This document shows positions 7,969 through 16,602 of a DNA stretch of 64,000 nucleotides, piece by piece (positions within the stretch are counted from its first letter, which is position 1; every line of letters starts with the position of its first letter). A program made the position numbers and the translations under genes. The notes under the pieces are model-generated. The model was given only the letters and a program-made list of their open reading frames with translations, did not search any database and was not told where the DNA came from. This stretch comes from Cupriavidus malaysiensis (lineage in GTDB: Bacteria > Pseudomonadota > Gammaproteobacteria > Burkholderiales > Burkholderiaceae), in contig NZ_CP017754.1 in assembly GCF_001854325.1 (NCBI RefSeq), forward strand, positions 1,364,001 to 1,428,000, written 5' to 3'.

Positions 7969-9663
7969 ATGCAAACGAGTCTCAAGAAACCCCTGGTACT
8001 GGCAACCATGGCTGCCGCAGCCGTGCTGGTCGTCGCCTGCGGCGGCGGCGACGATTCGCCGTCCACGCCCACGGCCAGCGTCAGCGGCAAGGCTGTGGAC
8101 TTCTACCTGTCCGGCGCCACCGTGACCTTCACCGGTTGCAACAACCAGACCACCAAGACCGACGGCAACGGCAACTTCGCCTTCCCGTCCGGCTGCACCA
8201 GCAGCCCGCTGACCGTGACCGGCGGCACCGATATCGGTACCAAGCTGGCATTCAACGGCGTGCTGCAGGCGCCGGCCGTGGCCTACAAGGCAGGCCAGGT
8301 CCCGGTGATCTCGCCGCTGACCACGCTGGCCGTGGCGCTGGGCGTCAGCCCCAGCACGCTGGCTGCCAAGCTGGGCGTGACCACCGATCCGACCCTGGTC
8401 GACCCGATGACCGACGCCGCCGCGCTCAAGGCCGCGGTGGTGGTGCAGCAACTGATCGACCAGATCACCAAGACCCTGTCCGGCGTGGTCACCAACGCCG
8501 GCGGCACGATCAGCGCCAGCGCTGCCGCCGCCGCCGCAGCCAAGGCCGTGGCGAGCGCAATCAACAACACTTCGGGCACGGTCAACCTGGGTGACCCGAC
8601 CCTGGTTTCCAACGCCATCAAGGGCGCTGTGGTGAATGCCCAGTCCAGCCTGCCGGCCAACCTGCAGAGCAGCATCAACACGGTCGCCGCCAACGTGGCC
8701 GCTATCGCTACGCCGCTGGTCAGCACCACCGTGTCGAGCGTGTCGAACGCCCTGAGCAATGTCACCCTGGGCGGCTCGCCGTCGGCCACGCTGACCGCGC
8801 TGCAGACCTCCGGCGCGCTGAACAGTGTGACCAGCAGCGCCAGTTCGACCCTGGCCACCACGCTGGCGTCGGCGGTCAGCTCGACCGCGCTGACCAACAG
8901 CTCGCTGACTTCGCTGCTGTCGGCCCTCGGCAATGCCGTGGCAACGGGTTCGCCCGCGGATGTGTCGAGCGCCGCCTCCGCGCTGGGTGCCAACGTGTCC
9001 GGCTCGGTCGTCACCCAGATCAGCAACGCCATCACCCTGAGCAACTACGTCCAGGTCGGCAATGTCTCGATCAACGGTGGCACGCCGGTTGCCTACACTT
9101 CGTCGCTGACCGGCACCGGCACGCTGGCCGATGTCAAGGCGGTGCTGACGACCGTCGGCTCGCCGTTCGGCACCAACGGCTCGAACGTCCGCGCCGGCCT
9201 GCACTACAGCTACAACGGCAACAACGTCGACCTGGTCATCGACAAGGTCACGTTGACCTTCGATGGCACCGGCGCGTTGACCGGCGCCACCGTGCCGGCC
9301 AATACCAGCTACAGCTTCAACATCTCGGGCGGCATCAACGTCAGCGTCAAGGCCACCAACAATTCTGCCGATAACCTGTACGGCACGATCGGTAGCGCGG
9401 GTGCGCTGGACCTGCCGGTGACGACCTTCCTGAGCAAGCTGCAGGCCGCCGGCTCGCTGAGCTCTGCGCAGATCGCCTCGCTGACGCCGAAGTCGGGTGG
9501 CACCGCCAACGTGACTTTCGCGCTGGTCGGTTCCAACGGCAACGCGGTGGTGGTCGGTACCGGTACCGGTACTGCGGCCAAGAGCACCGGCTCGGCTGCG
9601 GTCACCGCCAGCGGTGCTGCGGTCGCTGGCAACGGCCTGACCTTCTCGCTGTCGCTGAACTAA
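7969..9663 (+). CDS. Large secreted lipoprotein of unknown function
   Basis: A 564-aa protein with a clear lipoprotein signal: a hydrophobic core, then VVAC with Cys24, followed by GGGDD. The acidic residues after the Cys do not match the +2 Asp inner-membrane retention rule (the +2 residue is Gly), so outer-membrane sorting is expected. Residues 35-110 look like a carboxypeptidase-regulatory or Big-type beta domain (VSGKAVDFYLSGATVTF). The rest is long, low-complexity, Ala/Ser/Thr/Val-rich sequence. I do not recognise the family by name. It is followed by a strong terminator, so it forms its own transcript. The next gene encodes an outer-membrane barrel, which may be a functional partner. 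Confidence 0.85.
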   Translation: MQTSLKKPLVLATMAAAAVLVVACGGGDDSPSTPTASVSGKAVDFYLSGATVTFTGCNNQTTKTDGNGNFAFPSGCTSSPLTVTGGTDIGTKLAFNGVLQAPAVAYKAGQVPVISPLTTLAVALGVSPSTLAAKLGVTTDPTLVDPMTDAAALKAAVVVQQLIDQITKTLSGVVTNAGGTISASAAAAAAAKAVASAINNTSGTVNLGDPTLVSNAIKGAVVNAQSSLPANLQSSINTVAANVAAIATPLVSTTVSSVSNALSNVTLGGSPSATLTALQTSGALNSVTSSASSTLATTLASAVSSTALTNSSLTSLLSALGNAVATGSPADVSSAASALGANVSGSVVTQISNAITLSNYVQVGNVSINGGTPVAYTSSLTGTGTLADVKAVLTTVGSPFGTNGSNVRAGLHYSYNGNNVDLVIDKVTLTFDGTGALTGATVPANTSYSFNISGGINVSVKATNNSADNLYGTIGSAGALDLPVTTFLSKLQAAGSLSSAQIASLTPKSGGTANVTFALVGSNGNAVVVGTGTGTAAKSTGSAAVTASGAAVAGNGLTFSLSLN

Positions 9664-9718
9664 GCCGGGAGCCCTGCTCCGGTTGGTCGTATCGCCCCCC
9701 CGCGGGGCGATGGCGCCA

Positions 9719-9773
9719 CCGGGCGCCCGCATGCCACGGTAGACCGGGGGCGTGCAGCGGGCGCCCGGTTTTT
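9719..9773 (+). terminator. Rho-independent terminator after the lipoprotein gene
   Basis: A perfect 12-bp inverted repeat, CCGGGCGCCCGC at 9719-9730 and GCGGGCGCCCGG at 9757-9768, is followed directly by TTTTT. Confidence 0.85.
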
Positions 9774-9831
9774 CTCGTTTACGGGCTGGCCTGCGCCAGC
9801 CCGTTCGCACAACTGCAGTTAGGGGGCAGCG

Positions 9832-10971
9832 ATGTCCCTGGAGTCCGAGATGTTCCTGTCCGTTTCGCGCCGGCATGCCGCCGGTGCCATCGCGCTGATT
9901 GCCCTGGCCGGCGCCGGCAGCGCCCGCGCCGCGTCCGAGGACGAGTTCCTGCTCGCCGAGCCGACCACCGGCGAGTCCGACCGCTTCCGCGTCGAGGCCA
10001 GCTACGACGCCGTCAACAGCACGCTCGACGTGTTCAACCTGCGCACCCGCCAGGGTCCGCTGCCGGACGGCGCGGGCGACTACCAGGGCGGGCGCGTGAT
10101 GGTCGGCTACAAGTTTTCCCCGTACTGGTCGGGCGCGGCCACCTACTGGCGCCGCAACATCACCTACGGCCAGGACACCAACGGCATCGACAGCTGGCAG
10201 GTGGCACTGCACTTCGACCCGCTCGCCGAGCCGGGCGCGCGCGATCGGTTGCTGTTCCGCTTCTCGCTATGGGGCGATACGGCCGGCGCGCTCAGCAAGA
10301 ACTCGCCGACCACGGTGAAGGGCACCACCTTCAACCAGCTGACCGTCAACAACCCGAACGACATCCAGGCCCAGGCCGACATGATGTTCTCGGGCCAGCT
10401 CAACGACTACAACACCCTGACCGGCTTCGTCGGCGCCGGCATCAGCCGCGTCACGGTGGGCTCGATCAATGCGCAGCTGCGCCGCGGCAACTGCAACTTC
10501 AACGTCAGCATCAACTCCGACAACATGGCCAACGGCGCGCTGGCCGCGCCCTGTTCGGTCGGCGGGGTCACGCTGCAGCAGGCTTCCTTCAGCACCGACG
10601 CGTCCCAGTTCGGCATCAATGTCGGCCAGGACCTCAACTACACCGCCGGCTTCTTCTCGCTGGGCGGCTCGTGGCGCTGGCGCTACAAGGACTTCGGCGC
10701 CCACCTCGGCTACCAGTTCCAGTACCTGCTGCGCAGCGACATCGACAGCCGCATGTCCAGCTACGGCGCCTCGCCGATCAAGTCCAACCATTCGCTGGGC
10801 CTGGAGCTGTCCTACAAGGTGGTGAAGAACGTCGAGCTGTTCGTGCGCGGCCAGGCCTTCCTCTACAACTTCGTCGGCACCATTCCGATGCTGTACAACG
10901 CCGCCACCGCGGGGCGCCTGGACCGCTACTACGGCTACGCCTCCTTCGGCGTGCGCTTCTCGGGCTTCTGA
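9832..10971 (+). CDS. Outer-membrane beta-barrel protein, unknown function
   Basis: A 379-aa exported protein. Residues 1-34 form a signal peptide ending in GSARAAS. The mature part alternates aromatic and polar residues in amphipathic strands (for example YQGGRVMVGYKFSPYWSGAA and FSLGGSWRWRYKDFGAHLGY) and ends in Phe (FGVRFSGF), the usual C-terminal signal for BAM-dependent insertion. No porin or transporter family is recognised. Two internal Cys pairs (NCNF and PCSV) may form a disulfide in a loop. The start at 9832 follows an AGGGGG ribosome site. An alternative start seven codons on gives a more normal signal length. Confidence 0.82.
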   Translation: MSLESEMFLSVSRRHAAGAIALIALAGAGSARAASEDEFLLAEPTTGESDRFRVEASYDAVNSTLDVFNLRTRQGPLPDGAGDYQGGRVMVGYKFSPYWSGAATYWRRNITYGQDTNGIDSWQVALHFDPLAEPGARDRLLFRFSLWGDTAGALSKNSPTTVKGTTFNQLTVNNPNDIQAQADMMFSGQLNDYNTLTGFVGAGISRVTVGSINAQLRRGNCNFNVSINSDNMANGALAAPCSVGGVTLQQASFSTDASQFGINVGQDLNYTAGFFSLGGSWRWRYKDFGAHLGYQFQYLLRSDIDSRMSSYGASPIKSNHSLGLELSYKVVKNVELFVRGQAFLYNFVGTIPMLYNAATAGRLDRYYGYASFGVRFSGF

Positions 10972-11068
10972 GCGCGCCCGCGGGTTTGCCGCCGCCGCCG
11001 CGCGCAGCGGCGGCGCGCCTGGCTCCGCCAGTGGGCACCGCCCGCCCACGCCCGCGCTGAAGGCCGGC

Positions 11069-11253
11069 TCAATGCGCTACCCAGGTGCCATCGCCGATCG
11101 ACACGCCCAGGCTGCCGGTGATGGTGGGAATCGCCACGTTGGCGATCGAGGAGTCCAGTACGTTCAAGACCGTGGCCAGCGCCACGGCGAAGGAGCCAAG
11201 CGCCGGCTGGCTGCCGGTGAGGGGACGACAGGGATGTCGGCCGGTGAATCCAT
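11069..11253 (-). pseudogene. Remnant of a DHA2-family (EmrB/QacA) drug transporter
   Basis: The minus strand encodes the first transmembrane region of a 14-TM MFS pump: LGSFAVALATVLNVLDSS, IANVAIPTITGSLGVS and GTWV, matching the DHA2 signature (LD..I.NVALP ... GTWV). It is broken twice. The natural start (MDSPADIPVVPSPAASRR from 11253) is in a different frame from the TM1 sequence, implying a 1-nt shift. The frame also stops at 11069-11071 right after GTWVAH, where about 450 residues should follow. Nothing downstream continues the family. It is a decayed left end of a pump gene. Confidence 0.75.
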
Positions 11254-11273
11254 GATGGCCTCGTGTTGCATGG

Positions 11274-11307
11274 TGCCCAGTTACCTGACTTGTCAGGTAA
11301 CTGGGCA
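11274..11307. promoter_or_regulatory. Perfect 34-bp palindromic operator
   Basis: The arms TGCCCAGTTACCTGAC (11274-11289) and GTCAGGTAACTGGGCA (11292-11307) are perfect inverted repeats separated by TT. Size and symmetry fit a TetR- or MarR-type operator. It sits 20 nt upstream of the remnant DHA2 start codon, the place where a pump repressor would bind. No repressor gene lies beside it now. Confidence 0.7.
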
Positions 11308-11366
11308 AGAAAGGTCATTCGATCGGTGCAGCGCTTTGTCTGGTCGCCGGGGCGGAAGTGGAAGCC

Positions 11367-12296
11367 TTACAGGCGGACTTTGTCGCGCCCCTTCAGGCCC
11401 AGCATGTCGCGTGCCTCCGCCGGCGTCGCGATTTCGAAGCCGAGGCGCACCAGCACGTCGCGTATCAGTTCCACCTGTTCCGCGTTCGACGTGGCCGGCC
11501 GGCCAGGTCCGAGCGACAGCGAGTCTTCCAGGCCCACGCGCACGTTGCCGCCCATCAGCGCGGCCTGCGTGATCAGCGGAAGCTGGTGCTTGCCGGCGCC
11601 GAGCACCGACCACCGGTAGGTGTCGCCGAACAGCTTGTCGGCGATGCGCTTCATGTGCACCAGGTTTTCCGGATCCGGACCGATGCCGCCCAGGATTCCG
11701 AGCACGAACTGCAAGAAGATCGGACCCTTGACCAATCCGCGATCGACGAAGTGCTTCAGGTTGTACAGGTGGCCGACGTCGTAGCACTCGAACTCGAAGC
11801 GTGTGCCGTGCCGCTGGCCCAGCCGCTCCAACACTTCCTCGATATCCGCGAACGTGTTGCGGAAGATCGAGCGGCGCGAGCCTTCGATGAAGTCGCGCTC
11901 CCACGCGTGCTTGAATGCCTTCATCTTGTCGAGGATCGGGAAGATGGCGAAGTTCATCGATCCCATGTTGCACGAGGCCATTTCCGCCGATACGTCGAGC
12001 GCGCCGGCGAGGCGCTCGTCCAGCGTCATGTTGACCGCGCCGCCGGTGGTGATGTTGATGACGGCGTCAGTCGCCTGGTGAATGCGCGGCAGGAACTGGC
12101 GGTAGGTGGCCGCGTCGAAGGCGGGCCGGCCGTCCTCGGCATGACGCGCGTGCAGATGCAGGATGGCGGCGCCCGCCTTCGCGGCGGCGATGGCCTCGCG
12201 CGCGATGTCGTCGGGTGTGGCGGGCAGGTAGGGCGACATGCTCGGCGTGTGGATCGAGCCGGTTACCGCGCAGGTGATGATGACTTTGCGTGCCAT
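11367..12296 (-). CDS. BKACE-family beta-keto acid cleavage enzyme (DUF849)
   Basis: A 309-aa TIM-barrel protein of the BKACE family, Zn-dependent enzymes that condense a beta-keto acid with acetyl-CoA to give acetoacetate and a new acyl-CoA (the type reaction is 3-keto-5-aminohexanoate cleavage). Family features seen are the start KVIITCAVTGSIHTPSMSP, the metal-binding HLHAR motif (residues about 47-51) and the NITTGGAVNMTL segment. It is the last gene of a four-gene minus-strand operon with an aromatic hydroxylase, an extradiol dioxygenase and an FAH-family hydrolase, 23 nt from the latter. The physiological beta-keto acid is unknown. Confidence 0.88.
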   Translation of the reverse strand: MARKVIITCAVTGSIHTPSMSPYLPATPDDIAREAIAAAKAGAAILHLHARHAEDGRPAFDAATYRQFLPRIHQATDAVINITTGGAVNMTLDERLAGALDVSAEMASCNMGSMNFAIFPILDKMKAFKHAWERDFIEGSRRSIFRNTFADIEEVLERLGQRHGTRFEFECYDVGHLYNLKHFVDRGLVKGPIFLQFVLGILGGIGPDPENLVHMKRIADKLFGDTYRWSVLGAGKHQLPLITQAALMGGNVRVGLEDSLSLGPGRPATSNAEQVELIRDVLVRLGFEIATPAEARDMLGLKGRDKVRL

Positions 12297-12319
12297 GGTG
12301 CTGGTGCTCCTGGTAGGGG

Positions 12320-13189
12320 TCAGGCCGGTTCGGCGACGACGATGTTCTCGATGTGGCCGATACCGTCGATTTCCACGCGCATCACGTCGCCGAGCTTGAG
12401 GAAGCGCGGCGGCTTCTGCGCACCGCCGACGCCGGACGGGGTGCCCGTGGCGAGCACGTCGCCGGGCTCGAGCGTCATCACGGTGGACAAGCAGGCGATC
12501 TGCTGCCAGATGTCGTAGATCATTTCGCCGGTGTTGACCTCCTGCCGGCATTCGCCGTTGACGAGCATGCGCATCTGCAGGTCGTGCGGGTTCTTCACTT
12601 CGTCGGCGGTGACGAGCCACGGGCCGAACGGCCCGTGTGTGTTGAAGGACTTGCCGAGCATCATGGTCGGCGAGCGCATTTGCCAGTCGCGCACCGAGAC
12701 GTCGTTGCAGACCGTGTAGCCGGCGACCACCGACGCGGCCTCTTCCGCCGGCACATGCCGGCAGCGCCGGCCGATCACCACGGCGAGTTCGGCTTCATAG
12801 TCGAGCTTGTCCGACACCTTCGGCATGTGGACCGGATCGAACGGCCCCGTCACGCACGAGACCTGCTTGTTGAACCAGACCTGGCTGTCGGGCACCTGGA
12901 TTCCGGCCGCGATTGCCTCTGCCACGTGGCGGCGGTAGTTCATGCCGATGGCGAGGAACTTCGATGGGTTCGGCACCGGTGCGTCCAGGCGCACGTCGGC
13001 GAGCGGCCAGGTCACAGCGTCTTCGAGGCGCACGTCGCGGGCGCGCTGCATCAGTGCGGGGCCTCCCTGCAGCAGTTCGAGCATGGTGGACGGCAGCGCG
13101 CGATCGCTGGCGGGCAGGTCGATGACCTGCCGGCCTTCGACCTTGCCGATCGAGCGATGGCCGCGGCATTGGAAAGTGACGAGCTTCAT
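12320..13189 (-). CDS. Fumarylacetoacetate hydrolase family protein
   Basis: A 289-aa FAH-superfamily enzyme. The signature segments are present: GMNYRRHVAE, LDYEAELAVVIGR with metal-binding Glu residues, GYTVCNDVSVRDWQ, KSFNTHGPFGPWLVT and GDVLATGTPSGVG. Members hydrolyse C-C bonds in acylpyruvates, or hydrate or decarboxylate meta-cleavage products. Lying directly after an extradiol dioxygenase gene, it most likely processes the ring-cleavage product. The exact reaction (hydrolase, decarboxylase or hydratase) cannot be told from sequence. It lies 56 nt downstream of the dioxygenase gene and 23 nt upstream of the BKACE gene. Confidence 0.88.
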   Translation of the reverse strand: MKLVTFQCRGHRSIGKVEGRQVIDLPASDRALPSTMLELLQGGPALMQRARDVRLEDAVTWPLADVRLDAPVPNPSKFLAIGMNYRRHVAEAIAAGIQVPDSQVWFNKQVSCVTGPFDPVHMPKVSDKLDYEAELAVVIGRRCRHVPAEEAASVVAGYTVCNDVSVRDWQMRSPTMMLGKSFNTHGPFGPWLVTADEVKNPHDLQMRMLVNGECRQEVNTGEMIYDIWQQIACLSTVMTLEPGDVLATGTPSGVGGAQKPPRFLKLGDVMRVEIDGIGHIENIVVAEPA

Positions 13190-13245
13190 GTTGTGCTCCT
13201 TGTGTTCCTGGTGTGACGGATGATTGGATGGAGGGTGGCGAGTCG

Positions 13246-14187
13246 TCAGGCGTCGCCTTCCGGGCTCCCGGCGAAGATGGCGGGCAGGTCGGGGCCCCAG
13301 AGATACATGCCGTCCTCGGGCGCGTGGTCGGCGGCAACCCAGTCGACCGACGCGGGGATGTAATCCATCGTGGCGCTGTATTCGGAGAAGCTGCCCCACG
13401 GGTCCTGCACGTAGTAGAAATAGTTGGAGCCGAGGACGTGACGTCCGACGCCCCAGCCGTTGCGGTAGCCGGCGGCGGCCATCTGCATATAGCCGAGCCC
13501 CACTTCCTCGATGGTCGGCACGTCCCAGCTCAGGTGGTGCAGGGCCGGCGCGGGGCTCGCCGCGAAGGCGAGCAAGTGGTGATCGCCGCCGTGCGGCGCA
13601 TGGATGAATGCCACGCCGTCGCCCGATCGATCGGACAAACGCAGGCCCAGCACGCGCTCGCAGAAGTCGATCTGCGCGGGCACGCTCGTGGTGGCGAGTG
13701 CGATGTGCGACAGCCGCGAGGGCTCGACGCGCGGCGTGTTGCGCCGGTACGGCGCGCAGCGCGTGCCGTCCACCGGCAGCGGAGGGTTCGCATGGGCAGC
13801 CGCGTCCAAGGTGGTTTTCACGCCGGCGCGGATCTGCAACGGCAGGCCGTCCGGATTGCGGATCCAGAAGCCGGAAGCATCGGCGCCGGCGGGCGGATCG
13901 ATCAGCGCGACGCCGGCCTCCAGTGTGCGCGCGCGCAGCGCCTCCAGGTCGTCCTCGAAGGCATGCAGCGTGAGCCATTCGAACTTCTTGCGCGCGCCCT
14001 GGCGCAGCCGGCCCCACACGTGCGGCGAGCCGAAGGTGCGGATCAGCAGGCCGGTGTCGCCGTCGGGCTGCACGTCGAGGCCGAATGCCGAGTAGAAGCG
14101 ATTCGCGTCGTCGAGCGACGGCACGGTCATGCGGAACTCGCCGATCGAATGGATGCCGAGGCGGTCGCGCCTGCGTTGTTGCGTCAT
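13246..14187 (-). CDS. Extradiol ring-cleavage dioxygenase (VOC, type I)
   Basis: A 313-aa two-domain vicinal-oxygen-chelate protein of the catechol 2,3-dioxygenase and 2,3-dihydroxybiphenyl dioxygenase class. The catalytic iron ligands appear to be His161 (SRLSHIAL), His217 or His218 (ALHHLSWD) and Glu269 (GSFSEYSA), all in the C-terminal domain as expected. The N-terminal domain (IHSIGEFRMTVPSLDDANRF) is the non-catalytic copy. The enzyme would open a catechol made by the adjacent FAD hydroxylase. The start at 14187 (MTQQRRRD) lies 25 nt after the hydroxylase stop. Confidence 0.9.
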   Translation of the reverse strand: MTQQRRRDRLGIHSIGEFRMTVPSLDDANRFYSAFGLDVQPDGDTGLLIRTFGSPHVWGRLRQGARKKFEWLTLHAFEDDLEALRARTLEAGVALIDPPAGADASGFWIRNPDGLPLQIRAGVKTTLDAAAHANPPLPVDGTRCAPYRRNTPRVEPSRLSHIALATTSVPAQIDFCERVLGLRLSDRSGDGVAFIHAPHGGDHHLLAFAASPAPALHHLSWDVPTIEEVGLGYMQMAAAGYRNGWGVGRHVLGSNYFYYVQDPWGSFSEYSATMDYIPASVDWVAADHAPEDGMYLWGPDLPAIFAGSPEGDA

Positions 14188-14212
14188 GGTGTCTCCTGTC
14201 GTGGGATGGAAT

Positions 14213-15781
14213 TCAGGCGCATTGCAGTGCGTGGCGCCAGGTATCGACGAGCGCGTCGAGTTCGTCCGCGCTGCGTGCCGCGCCGAAGCTGTAGAAATCG
14301 GGGCGCGCGAGCACGGCTTCCACGCCATGCCGGTCGAAGTAATCGGCGTACACGCCTTGCAGGTCGGCGAAGCCGCCGGGACCGAAATGGGCGATGATCG
14401 CCTGCTGTTTGTCGAGCCCGGCGCGGTTGGCCGGACTGAGCTTGTCGAGGACCTCGCGGTTGCTGGCGATCAGGGCGAAGCCGTTGCCGAACACGTCGTC
14501 GAAGAGGCCGCGGCGGCCGCCGGACTCGACCATGCCCTGGGGTGCCAGCCAGCCGCTGCCGGGCGCGTGCGGGTCATAGAGGCCCGCGCCCAGGCGCGGC
14601 TGCGGCGCCTCGGGCGGCCGGAAACCGGGCGTGGCCTGCGCGGCCAGCATCTCGCGGTCGCGCGCGGCGGCCGCTTCGGGATCGGTGATGCAGATGACCT
14701 TGCCCAGCGCGATCGAGAAGTCGATCAATTCGCGCACGTGGTGCAGCCGCTCGGGGCCGTAGCTGTCGAGCAGGGTGTCGCCGGCCTTGCCGTCGAGGAT
14801 CGCATTCAGTCGCCACGCGAGCGCCCCCGCATCGCGCAGGCCGCTGCACATGCCCTGGCCGGCGAACGGCGGCATCAGGTGTGCCGCATCCCCGGCCAGC
14901 AATGCGCGGCCCTTGCGCCATGACTTCGCCCAGCGACCGCGGAAGGTGTAGACGGCGTGGCGTTCGAGGAGCGCGTTGTCGGGCGTGATGTCCCAGCGGG
15001 CAAGCAGCTCCCACGCCACCGTATCCTGGTTCATCTGCTCCGGGGTCTCGCCGGGCAGCAGCATGAATTCCCAGCGGCGGCGGCCCGGGCCGCCCGAGAC
15101 GATCGTCGTGGGCCGCGCGGGATCGCACAATTGCCAGCTTCTCGGCATCCACTCGCGCTGCTGCAGGGGCTTGACGTCGACCACCAGCCAATCGAACGCG
15201 AAGCCGAGGTCCTCGAACTCGATGCCGAGAGCGTTGCGCACCATCGAGTTCGCGCCGTCCGCACCCACCAGGTAGCGCGCGCGGATCCTGCCGGTTTCGC
15301 CGCTGCCGACCCACCGGCCATCCACCAGCCCGCCGGCCTCGATATCGAGCTCCACCCTCTCGGCTTCTTCGCGCAGCGCGGTGGCCGACCAGCCCTGGCG
15401 TACCGTGACGTTCGGCAGCCGCTTGACGTGGCGGTCGAGCACGGCTTCGAGCTCCGGCTGCGCGAAGGTGCTGGCGACAGGCCAGCCGCTCGGACCCTGG
15501 CCCTCCCAGCGGAAGTCCATCAGCACCTCATGGTTGGCGTTGCACCACTGGTAGCGGTCGGAGGCCTCGGCAATGCGCTTGATATCATCGATGACACCCG
15601 AAGCCTGGAAGAGGCGGGCAATCTCGTGGTCGTAGTGGACTGCGCGCGGCAGCGGATAGAGATCGGGCCAACGCTCGACGACGGCCACGCTGCGCCCCGC
15701 GCGCCCCAGCATCAGCGCGAGCAACTGGGCCGTGGGGCCATAACCGACGATCGCCACATCCACGAACTGGTCTGCCTCCAT
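14213..15781 (-). CDS. FAD-dependent aromatic hydroxylase (MhpA/TfdB-like)
   Basis: A 522-aa class A flavoprotein monooxygenase. The N-terminal Rossmann motif (VAIVGYGPTAQLLALMLGRAG region, residues 9-29), the second FAD/NADPH motif (VGADGANSMV) and the ribityl-binding motif (GDAAHLMPPFAGQGMCSG) are all present, with the thioredoxin-like C-terminal tail of the phenol and 3-hydroxyphenylpropionate hydroxylase group. It would convert a phenolic acid to a catechol using NAD(P)H and O2. It is the first gene of the operon and diverges from a TetR regulator. The closest familiar enzyme by layout is MhpA, but the substrate is not established. Confidence 0.9.
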   Translation of the reverse strand: MEADQFVDVAIVGYGPTAQLLALMLGRAGRSVAVVERWPDLYPLPRAVHYDHEIARLFQASGVIDDIKRIAEASDRYQWCNANHEVLMDFRWEGQGPSGWPVASTFAQPELEAVLDRHVKRLPNVTVRQGWSATALREEAERVELDIEAGGLVDGRWVGSGETGRIRARYLVGADGANSMVRNALGIEFEDLGFAFDWLVVDVKPLQQREWMPRSWQLCDPARPTTIVSGGPGRRRWEFMLLPGETPEQMNQDTVAWELLARWDITPDNALLERHAVYTFRGRWAKSWRKGRALLAGDAAHLMPPFAGQGMCSGLRDAGALAWRLNAILDGKAGDTLLDSYGPERLHHVRELIDFSIALGKVICITDPEAAAARDREMLAAQATPGFRPPEAPQPRLGAGLYDPHAPGSGWLAPQGMVESGGRRGLFDDVFGNGFALIASNREVLDKLSPANRAGLDKQQAIIAHFGPGGFADLQGVYADYFDRHGVEAVLARPDFYSFGAARSADELDALVDTWRHALQCA

Positions 15782-15799
15782 GTCTTCTCCCGGATCAGG

Positions 15800-15852
15800 T
15801 AAGATCTTAAAATGACGAATCAGTACAATTCATACTTAATTGTCAACTTGAC
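15800..15852. promoter_or_regulatory. Probable TetR operator region between hydroxylase and regulator
   Basis: This AT-rich divergent spacer holds several symmetric elements: the palindrome TAAGATCTTA (15800-15809), ACAATT-N7-AATTGT (15825-15843) and GTCAA-C-TTGAC (15842-15852). The octamer TGACGAAT is directly repeated at 15813 and 15849. A -35-like TTGACA for the leftward operon lies on the complement of 15841-15846, overlapping two of these elements. Binding by the adjacent TetR protein is inferred. Confidence 0.5.
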
Positions 15853-15891
15853 GAATTGCTTCACGCAATGGGGGAAACCCGAGGGGTCGCG

Positions 15892-16602
15892 ATGAGGGCG
15901 TCGGGCGACAGCGCGGGGCTGGCCGCGAGCGAAGCGGCCAAAGAGGATCATCGTGTGCGGACCGGCGCGGCACGGCGCGAGTCGACGCGGCGCAAGCTGC
16001 TCAGCGCGGCAGTGGAAGTGTTCGCGGCCAAGGGGCCGGACGCAGCGTCGATCGACGACTTCCTCGCCGCGGCGGGCGTCGCGCGCGGCACCTTCTACAA
16101 CTACTTCAAGACCACCAGCGAAGTGCTTTCCGCCGTCACGTCGGAATTGAGCGACGCGGTGATCGCCCGCATCGAGGACTGTGTGCGACAGATCGACGAT
16201 CCGGTCGAGCGGGTCTGGGTGGGGTGCCTGATCTACATGGAAGTGGCCGTGTGCCATCCGGCCTGGGGCAGGTTCATCGCGCGGGCAGGGGGGCGCAGCG
16301 AGGCGACGGGGCGGCTGACTGACATCTACCTGCCGCGCGATCTCGTTAGCGCGCGCGAACGAGGCATGGCGCATTTCACGCACGACCGCGCGGCCAGGGA
16401 TCTCGTGGTAGGCGCGATCTACCAGAGCATCGAGACGGTGTTATCCGGCGCGGCGGAGCGCCAGCACTTGCGAGACCTGATGCGTCTCGTACTGGCCGCA
16501 CTGGGCATTGCGCCATCGACCATCGAGCGGCTCAACGACATGCCGCTGCCGGAGATCGAGCTGCCTGACAGCCTGAAATCGTTGGAAGCAGCGAAACCGT
16601 AG
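15892..16602 (+). CDS. TetR-family transcriptional regulator
   Basis: A 236-aa TetR repressor. The N-terminal HTH is clear: RRKLLSAAVEVFAAKGPDAA, SIDDFLAAAGVARGTFYNYF. The remaining helical domain is the ligand-binding and dimerisation part. It is divergent from the aromatic hydroxylase operon with a 110-nt palindrome-rich spacer, the usual arrangement for a local repressor released by a pathway substrate or intermediate. The start at 15892 is chosen for the GAGGGG site 6-11 nt upstream; ATG at 15868 is an alternative. Confidence 0.88.
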   Translation: MRASGDSAGLAASEAAKEDHRVRTGAARRESTRRKLLSAAVEVFAAKGPDAASIDDFLAAAGVARGTFYNYFKTTSEVLSAVTSELSDAVIARIEDCVRQIDDPVERVWVGCLIYMEVAVCHPAWGRFIARAGGRSEATGRLTDIYLPRDLVSARERGMAHFTHDRAARDLVVGAIYQSIETVLSGAAERQHLRDLMRLVLAALGIAPSTIERLNDMPLPEIELPDSLKSLEAAKP

